From NCBI RefSeq assembly GCF_014697075.1, contig NZ_JACJRE010000030.1, positions 38,596 to 102,595 of the forward strand: a stretch of 64,000 bases of DNA, in the 5' to 3' direction. Positions 35,408 through 45,629 of this stretch are shown in pieces. The DNA comes from Tolypothrix sp. FACHB-123. Lineage in GTDB: Bacteria; Cyanobacteriota; Cyanobacteriia; Cyanobacteriales; Nostocaceae. The translations under genes and the position numbers were made by a program. Numbering within the stretch: position 1 is the first letter of the stretch; each line of letters opens with the position of its first letter. The notes below the pieces were generated by a model. It saw only the letters and a list, made by a program, of their open reading frames with translations, was not told the DNA's origin and searched no databases.

Positions 35408-37027
35408 ATGCAAGAAGGAAGCTTTATTTGGGGTCATCTAGGAAAACAACATCGCACAGTTGACAGATTGATTGATGGCGTCTGGCTAATTTTCTTGTTA
35501 TTGGCAGCAGTGTTACTGTTTAGCGTCAATCTGGGAGGAGTTGCACTGCGCGATGGAGACGAAGGGATTGTGGCACAAGTCGCTCGCGAAATTTTTCGTG
35601 CCCCAGCAGGTTCTATGGCTTGGCTTTACCCAACACTCGGAGGTGAACCTTATCCATACAAACCGCCTTTAATGCATTTACTAGTTGCTTGGGTTTATCA
35701 CCTCAAAGGTGTGAATGAATGGAGTACGCGGATACCAGGGGCAATTTTAACAGCTTGTTCCGTACCTTTACTGTATTGCATTGGGCGAGAGATATTCCGT
35801 CAACGTTGGGTAGCTATCTATAGCGCGTTGATTTATTTGACAATGCTACCTGTGGTGCGTCACGGACGGTTGGCGATTTTAGATGGTGCAGTCGTCAGCT
35901 TTTTGATGGTGATGATGTTGTGTGTCTTGCGATCGCGTCGAGATTTGCGTTACTGTTTGGGCATTGGTATTGGCCTAGGCTTGATTTGCCTAACCCAAGG
36001 AATTTTTGGTTTATTGTTAGGTGCGATCGCAGTTGTATTTTTATTGTGGGACACACCACGACTGCTCACTTGTTACTATCTGTGGATAGCTATTGGCATC
36101 GGTATTTTACCAGCCTTTTGTTGGTATGGTGCCCAGCTTCTACATTACGGGCATACTTTTCTCAAGATGGCTTTTATCAATCCAACCATCAATCAAATTG
36201 GCATCGGTTTAAAAGACAATTTTCAACTCTCCTGGTTTCATTTCCAAGAAATTGCCCTGTGTGCATGGCCTTGGCTACTGTTTGTACCCCAAAGCTTACG
36301 TTTAACCTGGGAAAATCGCAATCTTAGCTGGGCAAAACTCGTATTGGTATGGATTGGCGTTTACCTGGTGATTATTCTTGGTATGGGTAGCAAACTTCAC
36401 TGGTACTTATTACCCATTTATCCGGGTTTAGCTTTAGCCTTAGGTGCGCAAATCACAGAAACAGAAAACTTACCCTTACTCACATCCTATCCTCGGTCGT
36501 GGATTGCGGGGTTATCCTTAATGGCTTTAGCTGGTTCTGCGGGGAGTATTTTTTTTAGTGCTGGTGCAACGCCAAAAACAGACTTACAAGTAATTAGCGC
36601 AGCGGTTGCCTTAACTATGACCCTAGCAGCCATTTACGCAGAACGAGGTGATGGACAATTCCTGAAGATTCTCTTTTGGGGAACTTATATTTCCCTACTG
36701 TTGTTGATGAAAACCAACTATTGGGTGTGGGAATTAGGGAATGCTTACCCAGTCAAACCCGTTGCCAGCATGATATTACAGGCAAATCCGAGCGTTAAAC
36801 AAATTTACACTTCATTTCCCTACAGCCGTCCTTCCTTAGATTTTTATAGCGATCGCAAAATTACTCCCGCTACCTTAGGAGAATTAGAATACTATTGGCA
36901 CTACAAGGGGCAATCTTATTTCCTCATCAATGAATCGGCTTACAAAAGTTTGCGTCTCAACTCTGTAAAAATCATCGGTCAAGCAGAAGGTTGGAAACTG
37001 ATTACAAGAGATAGCAAGCGGTTATGA
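35408..37027 (+). CDS. Glycosyltransferase family 39/83-like membrane protein (ArnT/PMT-like)
   Basis: 539 residues with about 11-12 membrane helices. The first periplasmic loop holds LRDGDEGIVAQVAREI (about 48-63), matching the acidic catalytic motif of ArnT-type lipid-linked sugar transferases, followed by YPYKPPLMHLL (the KPPL motif) and STRIPGAILTACSVPLLYCIGREIF. The C-terminal 90 residues are soluble (FPYSRPSLDFYSDRKITPATLGELEYYW). Such enzymes move a sugar from a polyprenyl phosphate donor to a protein or lipid on the outer face of the membrane. Acceptor unknown. Stand-alone gene. Confidence 0.88.
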   Translation: MQEGSFIWGHLGKQHRTVDRLIDGVWLIFLLLAAVLLFSVNLGGVALRDGDEGIVAQVAREIFRAPAGSMAWLYPTLGGEPYPYKPPLMHLLVAWVYHLKGVNEWSTRIPGAILTACSVPLLYCIGREIFRQRWVAIYSALIYLTMLPVVRHGRLAILDGAVVSFLMVMMLCVLRSRRDLRYCLGIGIGLGLICLTQGIFGLLLGAIAVVFLLWDTPRLLTCYYLWIAIGIGILPAFCWYGAQLLHYGHTFLKMAFINPTINQIGIGLKDNFQLSWFHFQEIALCAWPWLLFVPQSLRLTWENRNLSWAKLVLVWIGVYLVIILGMGSKLHWYLLPIYPGLALALGAQITETENLPLLTSYPRSWIAGLSLMALAGSAGSIFFSAGATPKTDLQVISAAVALTMTLAAIYAERGDGQFLKILFWGTYISLLLLMKTNYWVWELGNAYPVKPVASMILQANPSVKQIYTSFPYSRPSLDFYSDRKITPATLGELEYYWHYKGQSYFLINESAYKSLRLNSVKIIGQAEGWKLITRDSKRL

Positions 37028-37069
37028 ACTTGTAATCCCAATTTGCAATTAAGAAATTTAGATGCAGCA

Positions 37070-37555
37070 TTATTGTGAAGGCGGCAAAATAATCTGCAAA
37101 CCATATTTGGGAGCAGTAGCTATAACTTTTTCAATATCTGCGGGACTAACAGTGGGTGAGTGCTTAATATCTATCGCGGGTACACCGATTTCCATGAAAA
37201 ATTTTTCTGCACCAGCAGGCGCTACCCAGCACAGCAACTTGACAGGCTGGGTAGTATTATTTATCAACCTGTGGAGTTGACCTTTGGGAGAATGGAGAAA
37301 AGTACCAGGCGTTGCTACCACTATCTCCTCCCCTAGCTGAACTTCCAATTCTCCCTCTTGAATATAAAAAGATTCGTTCTCGTGACTGTGAATATGCGGT
37401 GGTGTCCCACTCTGTGGTTGCATGATAATTTCTACTAAAGCATAGGTTTGTCCAGTATCTTCGCCCACTGCTTTAAAAGTGTACAAATCTCCCAGCACCC
37501 AGTATGAATCACCTTGTCCGGATTGCTGCACTACTCTTGTTAAATTAAATGTCAT
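37070..37555 (-). CDS. Cupin-domain protein
   Basis: 161 residues with a single cupin barrel. The first motif is PPHIHSHENESFYIQEGELEVQLGE (about 55-79), giving a His-x-His-x3-Glu-like metal site, and the second is GTFLHSPKGQLHRLINNT (His near residue 99). The family includes small-molecule dioxygenases and binding proteins; the substrate is not evident. It is the last gene of a probable operon with the flavin reductase 17 bases upstream and the DM13 protein before that. Confidence 0.85.
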   Translation of the reverse strand: MTFNLTRVVQQSGQGDSYWVLGDLYTFKAVGEDTGQTYALVEIIMQPQSGTPPHIHSHENESFYIQEGELEVQLGEEIVVATPGTFLHSPKGQLHRLINNTTQPVKLLCWVAPAGAEKFFMEIGVPAIDIKHSPTVSPADIEKVIATAPKYGLQIILPPSQ

Positions 37556-37572
37556 TTTTATGACCTCACACT

Positions 37573-38139
37573 TTATTTGCTAACTGTTTCTCTACCATAT
37601 TTCAAGACTTTTGACATCCAAACTAACTCATCCATAAACCTTTCCATGCGGCGAATGTAAGTTGATTTATCAATTAAATTTCCTGACTCATCAAATAATT
37701 GCTGCACGTTGGCAAAATTTAGGTCGTAAAAAATCGTTACTAAACCCAATTCCCGCATTACAGGTAAGAGATTTTGGATTACCCTGGTACCGCCAAAGGA
37801 ACCAGAGGAAACTCCACACAGTCCAACAGGTTTATGGATATATTCTTTTAAGCAGGTATCCAGTACGTGCTTGAGTAAACCTGGATAGCCGTGATTGTAT
37901 TCTGGTACGACGATGATTAATCCATCTGCACGTTCTATAGTGGCAGAAAACTGAGGGTCTTTGATGGATTCGCCTGCATCATCAGTAGGGATGGCGATAT
38001 TTTTAATATCAATCAATTCAGTATACAGGCGATCGCGCGCAGCTATCTGCTCAACCAAAAATCTCGCCACATATTCACTTTGACGACCTTTACGCGGAGT
38101 CCCCAGAATCGTCGGAATAAATAAAGACGAATCTAGCAT
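37573..38139 (-). CDS. NADPH-dependent FMN reductase family protein
   Basis: 188 residues with a flavodoxin-like fold. The phosphate-binding loop is GTPRKGRQSEYVARFL (about 13-28) and the flavin loop VPEYNHGYPGLLKHVLD (about 79-95), followed by GVSSGSFGGTRVIQNL. Members use NAD(P)H and FMN to reduce quinones, metals or azo compounds. Middle gene of a three-gene cluster (DM13, reductase, cupin) with gaps of 23 and 17 bases, which suggests a shared redox role. Confidence 0.9.
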   Translation of the reverse strand: MLDSSLFIPTILGTPRKGRQSEYVARFLVEQIAARDRLYTELIDIKNIAIPTDDAGESIKDPQFSATIERADGLIIVVPEYNHGYPGLLKHVLDTCLKEYIHKPVGLCGVSSGSFGGTRVIQNLLPVMRELGLVTIFYDLNFANVQQLFDESGNLIDKSTYIRRMERFMDELVWMSKVLKYGRETVSK

Positions 38140-38162
38140 AATATCTTTATCCCCAAATAATC

Positions 38163-38678
38163 TTAACTACTCAACTTCGCCGCACCAAAAGTAGCATTAT
38201 ACTTACGACACAAAATACCAACTGATTTATAATCAGCTAAATTAATATTAGTAGGAATAATATAACTTTGAACGCCGCTATATTTTTGTAAGGGAGCCAG
38301 AATTACATAATCACCCTTCTTTAAGGGATAAGAAGGTGGCTGAGTTGAACCAATCACATTATCTGAACGATGCAAAATTACTACTAAATCCGGGCCGGAA
38401 TCAGAAGTTTTAAACGACTGTCCAAGTTCTAAAGTAGATTTACCTTCTTTGGTGGTAATCCTGACTGTACCTTGAGTTTTGTGTTCGCCGGAAACAAATG
38501 AACCCGACTGAATAGCAAGAGAATTTTGCGCAACGACTGACTTATTTAAAGACTGTGCTGGAGTCAAAGATACAGGAACAGATGCATTAACAACAGCCTG
38601 CTGCTTAGCTACTTGTCCAACACACCCAGCAATCGTCAAAGTAGTAGTAGTTAATATAAATAAGTTTGCTAATTTCAT
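38163..38678 (-). CDS. DM13-domain lipoprotein
   Basis: 171 residues. The N-terminus is a lipoprotein signal peptide ending in the lipobox TIAGC (Cys19). Residues 55-168 form a DM13 domain: GSFVSGEHKTQGTVRITTKEGKSTLELGQSFKTSDSGPDLVVIL and the terminal SVGILCRKYNATFGAAKL with its conserved Cys. DM13 domains are proposed to take part in redox or electron transfer at the cell surface; the evidence in bacteria is indirect. First gene of the reductase/cupin operon. Anchored outside the cytoplasmic membrane. Confidence 0.88.
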   Translation of the reverse strand: MKLANLFILTTTTLTIAGCVGQVAKQQAVVNASVPVSLTPAQSLNKSVVAQNSLAIQSGSFVSGEHKTQGTVRITTKEGKSTLELGQSFKTSDSGPDLVVILHRSDNVIGSTQPPSYPLKKGDYVILAPLQKYSGVQSYIIPTNINLADYKSVGILCRKYNATFGAAKLSS

Positions 38679-39081
38679 AATTTAGTATAATCTCCATTAT
38701 TTGCTAATTCAGCACTATTCAGTTGTGCTTGAGCTTTGTCTATAAATAATTCTTGCTTGAATTCAGTTGCAGCAAATTATATCCATCTAAAAATTAACGT
38801 CGATAAAACTGATATTTCGGCTATCAGTTTCTCAGGACATTCTCAGCAAAATTTAATTTTTCAGCAGATGTTGACTAAATTTTAGGTTGATTTAAGGAAA
38901 ATTTCATAATATTGTTGTATACGAACATCACCTATCTCTAGTAGAATCTTTTTATCAAATTAATGTTGCAATAGCTAAACTTAAAAATTTCTGAATGGAA
39001 ATTTTTAAGTTTGATAATCAAAGTTTCTTGATTAGATACAGAATTTATCATTCAATTTTTTGAAATTATTTTTGCTAAACC
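38679..39081. other. Gene-free divergent control region
   Basis: 400 AT-rich bases between the divergent DM13 operon and the GAF kinase gene. Both promoters must lie here. No operator or RNA element was recognised. Confidence 0.5.
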
Positions 39082-40365
39082 ATGTATCAAGCATCCATGA
39101 GCAAAGGCAAGGATTGTGTAACATTGTTGCAAAACCAAAAATGGCAACGCGAACAACGGATAATAGAACTTTTATCCTCATTAAACTATCGCACTGGCGA
39201 ACTCAATTCCTATTTGCATAACATCGCCTGCGGAGTTAGCGAACTAATAGGAATAGATTGGACAGTTGTTACCTATTGTCAAGCAGGATTTGAAACTATA
39301 CTAGCAAGTAGTATAGAAATGGCTCAAGATGCGCCCCATGTTTATGCATTACACGGTCAGTTGACTGGTACAGTCATGCAAATTAAGCGCACATTAGCTG
39401 TTGAAGATGCAATTGCTCATCCAGAATATGGTAGACCAGCACCAGGTTATCGAGCATATTTAGGAATACCTTTACAAACTACTGAAGGTCAAGTCTTTGG
39501 GACAATTTGCTCTTTTCATCGCCAGGTGCGTGAATTTACTAATGATGAAATTAAAATTGTAGAACTATTTGCTGAACGTGCAGCTACAGCAATTGACCAC
39601 TATCATCTTTATCAGCAACAATGTAAATTTAATCAAATATTAGAAGCTGAAGTTGAAAAACGTACAGCAGAGTTACAAGCAGCCCAAGCTAAACTATTAG
39701 AGCAGGAAAGATTAGCCGCAATTGGTGAATTTTCTTCGATAATTGTCCATGAAATTCGTAATCCCTTAACTACCGTAATCATGGGATTAAAGTACTTTAA
39801 AAAAACTATCCTCGCTGAAGCTGCACAGGAGCGTTTAGAATTAGCACTCAGTGAAGCTAGTCGGCTAGAACGTCTATTAAGTGAAATTTTGCTTTATGCC
39901 AAACCTCAAGTATTACAACTGCGGGAATTAAATGTTAATGAATTTATTGATGATTGGCTGCTGACAACTAGTGAAATGCCTGAAGCTAGAGACAAAAAAA
40001 TTGAATTTACTCCAGCATTATCGACAGTAAAAATAGCAGGCGATCGCGATAAGCTCAAACAAGTTTTAATTAACATTATCCGCAATGCTTGTGAAGCAGT
40101 TCAAGCCGGAGATCTTGTTAAATTATCAATAGATACTTCCCGCCATGATGCAGTTATAATTAATGTCCATAATGACGGAAATCCTATTTCACCGGAAATC
40201 CTATCCCAGCTTTTTCAACCATTCTTTTCCACAAAACCTGAAGGTACAGGATTAGGACTAGCGATTAGCAAACGTATTGTTAACGCTCATCATGGTAAGT
40301 TATGTATTCAGTCTCAGCCATTAACAGGAACTACAGTCAGTATTCAACTCCCGGTTGTTCCCTGA
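39082..40365 (+). CDS. GAF-domain histidine kinase
   Basis: 427 residues, no membrane segment. Residues 25-180 are a GAF domain (GVSELIGIDWTVVTYC, YRAYLGIPLQTTEGQVFGTICSF, VELFAERAATAIDHY) without a visible bilin-binding Cys in the usual CxxH context. A coiled coil (LEAEVEKRTAELQAAQAKLLEQERLAAIGEF) leads to the H-box IIVHEIRNPLTTVIMGLKYF (about 227) and an ATP-binding domain with [42 protein letters not shown]. The start could also be the Met at residue 6. Signal and response regulator unknown. Confidence 0.92.
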   Translation: MYQASMSKGKDCVTLLQNQKWQREQRIIELLSSLNYRTGELNSYLHNIACGVSELIGIDWTVVTYCQAGFETILASSIEMAQDAPHVYALHGQLTGTVMQIKRTLAVEDAIAHPEYGRPAPGYRAYLGIPLQTTEGQVFGTICSFHRQVREFTNDEIKIVELFAERAATAIDHYHLYQQQCKFNQILEAEVEKRTAELQAAQAKLLEQERLAAIGEFSSIIVHEIRNPLTTVIMGLKYFKKTILAEAAQERLELALSEASRLERLLSEILLYAKPQVLQLRELNVNEFIDDWLLTTSEMPEARDKKIEFTPALSTVKIAGDRDKLKQVLINIIRNACEAVQAGDLVKLSIDTSRHDAVIINVHNDGNPISPEILSQLFQPFFSTKPEGTGLGLAISKRIVNAHHGKLCIQSQPLTGTTVSIQLPVVP

Positions 40366-40493
40366 GCAGACAAGAATAAATCGAATTTGTTGACGAAAAA
40401 TACTAAAATGAGTAAGCAATGAAGCATTGAGACTGAAAATAAACCAGTCAATGGTGCTTTGTCTTCTAGCTGGAAATAAAAGCAGAAATTAGC

Positions 40494-41687
40494 ATGATTA
40501 AAATTCGCGGAATTCTTAAAACTGCTCAAACAGTACAAAAAGAATTGCAGAATGGGTTATCTAATCAAAAAGTTGCTGACTTTCAAACATTAATTAAAAC
40601 CTCAGTAGAAACAATTGAGAAATTATGCAATCAAGGGAAAATTACCCCTCACCAGCTACCAAAACGTTCTCGCGAAGCTTATTTTTTTCTCAAAAGTATT
40701 GATTTGGATAATTTACCCGTTGTTTCTACCGAAGTTGATCAAACTCCAGTAGCAAATATCAGTATTAAAAATATCAAAATACAACAAGATACTATTTTAG
40801 AGAACATTTTTAATTTAGCCTCAATCCCTAACCCAAACTCGATTGCAATCGCACAAATAAATCAGGATTTAGTCAAAACAGTCGCCACAATTGAAAATTT
40901 CTGTTCTCATCATCAAGCAACACCAGCTAACCTAAATCAAACATCCCGCCAAATCTACTCATGGATGAAGTTTTTAACATATGAACAAAATCTGCAACTT
41001 CACATCAAAAGTACTTATCGGGTGCGACATATCGCTCAAGAAATGTTTAAAAAACATCAACAAGAGTGCATCCAATTCAAGATTAAATTTACGAATTTGG
41101 CAGGATTATATAAAGGAAGAAAATCAAGCACCTTTGCCGATTTGGTAATTGGCGAAGGGTTTATTAATGCACCAGATGAAGTTTTACATGCTGTGGTAAA
41201 ATCAGCACTTTTTGCTAAAAGTCAAGCACATACACAACTTATTCGTTCTTTTGCAACTTCCGAAGAATATAGTAGCGTACTGCTAATGGTGGATTTAATA
41301 GCTGAAGTAATTTCCGAAAATCCCCAAGGTAAATTTTATAATTTAGATAATTTATTTACCAAATTAAATAAAGAATATTTTGCGGCAAATCTTGCGAAAC
41401 CGCGCCTAGTATGGAGCAAAATTAATACTTATCGTAAATTTGGACATTATGAACCAGCCAGAGATAGAGTAGTCATGAGTTTAACTCTCGATGATGGCAG
41501 AATACCTGAGTTTGTGACCGAGTTTGTTTTATTTCATGAATTACTACACAAATATCACGGTACCAAATTGGTAAATGGAAAAAGAATGGTACATACTCCA
41601 GAGTTTCGCGCTGATGAAAGTCAATTCAAACTATACGCAGAAGCTCAGAATTGGCTACAAAAGTTAGCAGTTGATGGACGCTATTAA
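40494..41687 (+). CDS. SprT-like metallopeptidase-domain protein
   Basis: 397 residues. The C-terminal 190 residues resemble the SprT-like fold: FTKLNKEYFAANLAKPRLVWSKINTYRKFGHYEPARDRVVMSLTL, then the zinc motif FVLFHELLHKYHG (HExxH at about 347-351) and a later His in VHTPEFRADE. The N-terminal half is helical and lacks a recognised domain; a motif appears twice (SVETIEKLCNQGKITPHQLPKRSREAYFFLK near 36 and TVATIENFCSHHQATPANLNQTSRQIYSWMK near 123), suggesting an internal duplication. Cytoplasmic. The repair role of eukaryotic Spartan cannot be assumed. Confidence 0.82.
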   Translation: MIKIRGILKTAQTVQKELQNGLSNQKVADFQTLIKTSVETIEKLCNQGKITPHQLPKRSREAYFFLKSIDLDNLPVVSTEVDQTPVANISIKNIKIQQDTILENIFNLASIPNPNSIAIAQINQDLVKTVATIENFCSHHQATPANLNQTSRQIYSWMKFLTYEQNLQLHIKSTYRVRHIAQEMFKKHQQECIQFKIKFTNLAGLYKGRKSSTFADLVIGEGFINAPDEVLHAVVKSALFAKSQAHTQLIRSFATSEEYSSVLLMVDLIAEVISENPQGKFYNLDNLFTKLNKEYFAANLAKPRLVWSKINTYRKFGHYEPARDRVVMSLTLDDGRIPEFVTEFVLFHELLHKYHGTKLVNGKRMVHTPEFRADESQFKLYAEAQNWLQKLAVDGRY

Positions 41688-41730
41688 CTGAAAATAAAGT
41701 CCGCCGCAGCGGACTTTATAAATTTACCAA

Positions 41731-43767
41731 CTACTTCCAATCTTCCCAATTTTGGTTAAAAATAGAAGTATCAGGAAAAGCAGTAGGATTGCCATTTTCC
41801 TTTAAAAGACGTTTTAGCGCTTCTAATTGCGGTTCGTATTTGGGTAAATCGTCTACTAATTGATAAGGTGCGATCGCATTTTTCAAAGCAAAAGCCACAA
41901 CAGTCCCCGCAGCCGCACCAGCAGACCATTCAAAGGAATGTACTCGATAAGCCGCCGCTGCAATATGGCTAGTTGCAATACTTTTACCGCCGACAATTAA
42001 ATTGTCAATTTTCTGGGGAATCATGGCTCTGAGGGCAATTTGGAAGGGATAAGCCTGACCTGCGCCGCGTCTTTCCCCAGCACGTTCTGTATTCCCAGGT
42101 GTTTCCGGTGGGCTTTGTGTCATGCAAGGATGGAAGTCAATTGCGTAGTGACCGATACCTACAGAGTCCGGAAAGATCGTAGAACGAGTCCGTCGTAAAG
42201 CTTTGTTTGGGTCAATTTGCCCAGTCAGTACCGAAGTCGCCTCTAAACCTGCTAGTGCTGCTCTTAACTGCCGATACATATCTGCGGGCAGGGTGTTACG
42301 ATAATATTCATCATTATAGTTGCGGCGAGAAATATCAATTTCCCAAATCCCAAAGCCAGAAGCTTGTCCCCAACTAGGACGACCAATAATCCGCCTTCCT
42401 TCCCGCATATAAGGATATTTCGATAAACCAGACACCGTCCCCATTGGGGAATTTATTCCTGATAACAGGCGGTGATTTGGTTGCGGCTGTTTCACCCCAT
42501 CCCCTAATTGAGAATCTGTGGTTCCCGCCACTAGCCAATAATAATAGGCAAGAGCATTTTCTTCACCTTTACGTAAAGCATCTGTGCTCAGTCCCCCCAT
42601 CCAGCCACCGGGTTGCAACTGTCCACTACTTTGCAACTGTTGGCGAGTATAAATTAAATTATCAGCAGCAGTTCCCGGACGGTAATCATTGCCCCAAGTC
42701 CAGTTTTGCATGGAGATATCCCCAGGCTGAGAAGCAGTAAAATTAACACCGCCAAACTTTGCTGGCTGTCCTTTCTTCGGACTCCAAATGCGACGATAGG
42801 TAAAAACTAGGTCAAAATTTGCCAACCGCTGCAATTCATAGCTGAAATATGGGGCGTATTGGGGATAATAGGAAGGCATAGTTTGCGGTTGCGCATCCTT
42901 AGTCGCTTCCATTGCAAAGGTGTAAGTAAAACCCTGAGTACAATAGGGGTCATTTTCCGTGCTAGATGCAGAAGGTTCTAAGTAGGAACGTGCATCAATA
43001 CCTAAGCGGTAGGGAACATCAGCCAAACCAATAATTTCCCCAGTTTCGCTGGCATCTACAACATACCAATTTTTTGTAGCTGTTTTGGGATTTTGCTGCG
43101 GTACAAACCGGATAATAGTTTTAGTTAGGCGTGATGAATTGGCGTAGGTATAAGCATCTTCAATGGTTTGAGACAAAGGATAAGTATTGAGGGGTGCTGC
43201 ACCTTTGACTGGTTGATGTTGAATCGCGATCGCACTATTAATTAGTTTGCCATCAGCGCTAATTTCTAAATCCTTAATTACCGTGGTGGGGAACCATTGT
43301 AATTTACCTTTCCCCCTTTTTTCTGCATCTTTGAGCATCTGAGCTAAAATGTTGTGTGCATCACGGGGGAGAAAACAAGAATCACTCACCCAACAATCCC
43401 CAGGGTTAAGTTCACCATACTTACGCTCAATGCGGTTGCGCAATTCCAGATAACCGCGAGAATAGAATTGACGCGATCGCTGGGTAGGGCGTTCGTCTAA
43501 CGCAGAAGTTCCTTGTGCAGAAATTTGTCCCCCTAGCCAGTCGGTAATTTCTGTCAAACATACATTCCTTCCAGCTAGCAAACCCTCATAAGCTGTCGCA
43601 GCACCAGAAAGTCCACCACCCACAACTAAAATCTCACAATTTACAGTTTGATCTGGAGTTCTCGGTGGTGTGGCAAATATAGCCGAATATGGCGCAAGCA
43701 CCACAGATATTAAACTGAAACTAATCAGTGATTTCTTTCCATAAGCTAATTTTCGTCTACACTTCAT
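41731..43767 (-). CDS. Exported FAD-dependent oxidoreductase
   Basis: 678 residues from the ATG at 43767 (MKCRRKLAYGKK), which puts a signal peptide (SLISFSLISVVLAPYSAIFA) directly at the N-terminus; an ATG at 43797 adds ten residues. The FAD-binding loop EILVVGGGLSGAATAYEGLLAGRNVCL and the WLGGQIS motif are typical of the FAD_oxidored group, and the C-terminal part has DNLIVGGKSIATSHIAAAAYRVHSFEWSAGAAAG, closing the FAD site. Substrate unknown. It lies at the left border of the exopolysaccharide-like region and on the same strand, but 175 bases separate it from the next gene, so a link is not established. Confidence 0.85.
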   Translation of the reverse strand: MKCRRKLAYGKKSLISFSLISVVLAPYSAIFATPPRTPDQTVNCEILVVGGGLSGAATAYEGLLAGRNVCLTEITDWLGGQISAQGTSALDERPTQRSRQFYSRGYLELRNRIERKYGELNPGDCWVSDSCFLPRDAHNILAQMLKDAEKRGKGKLQWFPTTVIKDLEISADGKLINSAIAIQHQPVKGAAPLNTYPLSQTIEDAYTYANSSRLTKTIIRFVPQQNPKTATKNWYVVDASETGEIIGLADVPYRLGIDARSYLEPSASSTENDPYCTQGFTYTFAMEATKDAQPQTMPSYYPQYAPYFSYELQRLANFDLVFTYRRIWSPKKGQPAKFGGVNFTASQPGDISMQNWTWGNDYRPGTAADNLIYTRQQLQSSGQLQPGGWMGGLSTDALRKGEENALAYYYWLVAGTTDSQLGDGVKQPQPNHRLLSGINSPMGTVSGLSKYPYMREGRRIIGRPSWGQASGFGIWEIDISRRNYNDEYYRNTLPADMYRQLRAALAGLEATSVLTGQIDPNKALRRTRSTIFPDSVGIGHYAIDFHPCMTQSPPETPGNTERAGERRGAGQAYPFQIALRAMIPQKIDNLIVGGKSIATSHIAAAAYRVHSFEWSAGAAAGTVVAFALKNAIAPYQLVDDLPKYEPQLEALKRLLKENGNPTAFPDTSIFNQNWEDWK

Positions 43768-43971
43768 TTTGGAGAATCCCTTCAAATCCAATATCACCTG
43801 TAGACGGTAGCACTTGATAAATGTTTAGCCAAGTATTTTTATTAACATACATCCCCATGTGCGATGTATACCCTGCGGTATCGACTGCGTTGAAGGGTAA
43901 CGTCTTTGACGATCGCACTTACAATGCACCTATAAAAATCCTCACCCCCTAGCCCCTAAGCTTTACCCTCC

Positions 43972-45519
43972 TTAATATCCAGCAACATAATAGATATAGT
44001 CTGGTTGTTTCATCGCCTGCAAAACCTTATAAGTGGAGCGCAGCATAAACAACACAGCAGCCGTGACTAAACCAATTACCGCACAATCTGGACTAATGAC
44101 ATTTGCTAAAATATAGCCCAAAGTCAAATTAACTAGCAAAGCAGGGATAATACTTTTAACTACCATAGCTGCTTGATTTAGACTAAACAGCAATATTGCA
44201 TTCAATAAACCGATGACAAAAAATAAATAACCTAAGCAGCCAAATAAAGACTGTAAAGTTGTCTGTACGCTCCATGTTGCGGGTTTGAGAAATAGAAATG
44301 AACTAGACACGCATAGCCCAAAAAATATCACAGTTAAACCAACAGTTAACCAGTAGCGATACAATATTTTTTGCGAGAATTTAGCAAGTTTTTCCACATT
44401 TAAGTTTTTTGAATTACCAAACCAGTAACGCATAAATCGGTAACTCAAATATTCTACCAGTGGCACCAGTAACAGAAAATTTACCAAAGCTAAATCCATC
44501 GCCTGTTGATAGTCAGCATTTATCGCAAAAACTAGCCCAGAAGCCGGATTGACAGCCCAACCTGCCACCATGCGATCGCCAAAAATAAAACTAAAATAAG
44601 CTATACCATAAAAGAAATAAGGAGCTAATAAATATACCAACGCACTCAAGCGAGGTAAGGGAACTTTCGCGCCACTACTCTGACCTGTTTTTTTATCTTT
44701 ACCAAATCTAAAACCAACTAAGCAAACTACTACTAATAAAGTGGCAAACATACTAATAATTTGGGCAGTTAGGGCATCTAAATTCACCCAAACCCTTAAA
44801 AACACAAATAGTATGCTTAACCCCAACATAATTAATGGTGTACACCAGCGTAACTGAATCCCCAAAGCTGCTAATAGCATCCAAAGTAAACTCAAAACCA
44901 GATAATATAAAGCAGCCAGTATTAAATATTCATCAGCAAACTGACCTTGATAAAACCCAAACCATAGCCCTAATAAACCTACAATAATACTAGTAGCTGC
45001 ACCTAAATAAATAATCGGCAAACAAACTCTTCGAGCTTGCATCGGTTCGCCCAATTTTAGATAAAATTCTCCCCTCCGGCTAATCATTTGTACAAATCCA
45101 CCACTAATAGTCAGACTTGCCATAGTTGCGAGAGTAATTAATGAAGCCAGTTCCGGCGGTAATAGTTGAGATTGATTATCTATGTGGAGAGATTCTAAAA
45201 GTAATATCAACAGCAACGGTAGAGCAAAAACAAAACTTTGGGAAAATTGCTCAATAAATATTTGCATCTCTTTCAGAAGATTACGCCAAATCTTTTTCTG
45301 CGGTTTGGTGACTTTCGCTGCTAAAGAAAAGTTATGATTTTCATAAACATACTTACCCAAAGATAAAGCATCACTAAAACCAAATTCCTGCTGAAGAACT
45401 CTATCTGTATAACCTAAGGATTCTATAATTGCCGTAACTTGCCAAAAATCAGCAGGTGCAGAACTTATTTCTTCAATAGCGCTAACTAACTCAAATAGTT
45501 TATCATCTTGCGAAATCAT
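43972..45519 (-). CDS. Polytopic membrane protein, PelG-like polysaccharide transporter candidate
   Basis: 515 residues. A soluble N-terminus of about 90 residues (ISSAPADFWQVTAIIESLGYTDRVLQQEFGFSDALSLGKYV) is followed by about 12 membrane helices. The helix layout and the loop APYFFYGIAYFSFIFGDRMVAGW, followed by a dipping loop and ALVNFLLLVPLVEYLSYRFMRYWF, recall PelG, the MOP-superfamily exporter of the Pel system. Sequence resemblance is limited and the match rests on pattern, not on a signature. It is the downstream neighbour of the giant deacetylase-like RTX protein, 110 bases away and on the same strand, which supports a role in surface polymer export. Alternatively an unrelated membrane protein. 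Confidence 0.6.
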   Translation of the reverse strand: MISQDDKLFELVSAIEEISSAPADFWQVTAIIESLGYTDRVLQQEFGFSDALSLGKYVYENHNFSLAAKVTKPQKKIWRNLLKEMQIFIEQFSQSFVFALPLLLILLLESLHIDNQSQLLPPELASLITLATMASLTISGGFVQMISRRGEFYLKLGEPMQARRVCLPIIYLGAATSIIVGLLGLWFGFYQGQFADEYLILAALYYLVLSLLWMLLAALGIQLRWCTPLIMLGLSILFVFLRVWVNLDALTAQIISMFATLLVVVCLVGFRFGKDKKTGQSSGAKVPLPRLSALVYLLAPYFFYGIAYFSFIFGDRMVAGWAVNPASGLVFAINADYQQAMDLALVNFLLLVPLVEYLSYRFMRYWFGNSKNLNVEKLAKFSQKILYRYWLTVGLTVIFFGLCVSSSFLFLKPATWSVQTTLQSLFGCLGYLFFVIGLLNAILLFSLNQAAMVVKSIIPALLVNLTLGYILANVISPDCAVIGLVTAAVLFMLRSTYKVLQAMKQPDYIYYVAGY

Positions 45520-45629
45520 AATTTTATATTTACATCAAATCTGAAGAACACTATTAAGGGCACAAAATATTGTGCCCTTAAGATTATTTTTATCTCACAA
45601 ATTGGCGCGAATTCAAAGCTAAATATTTC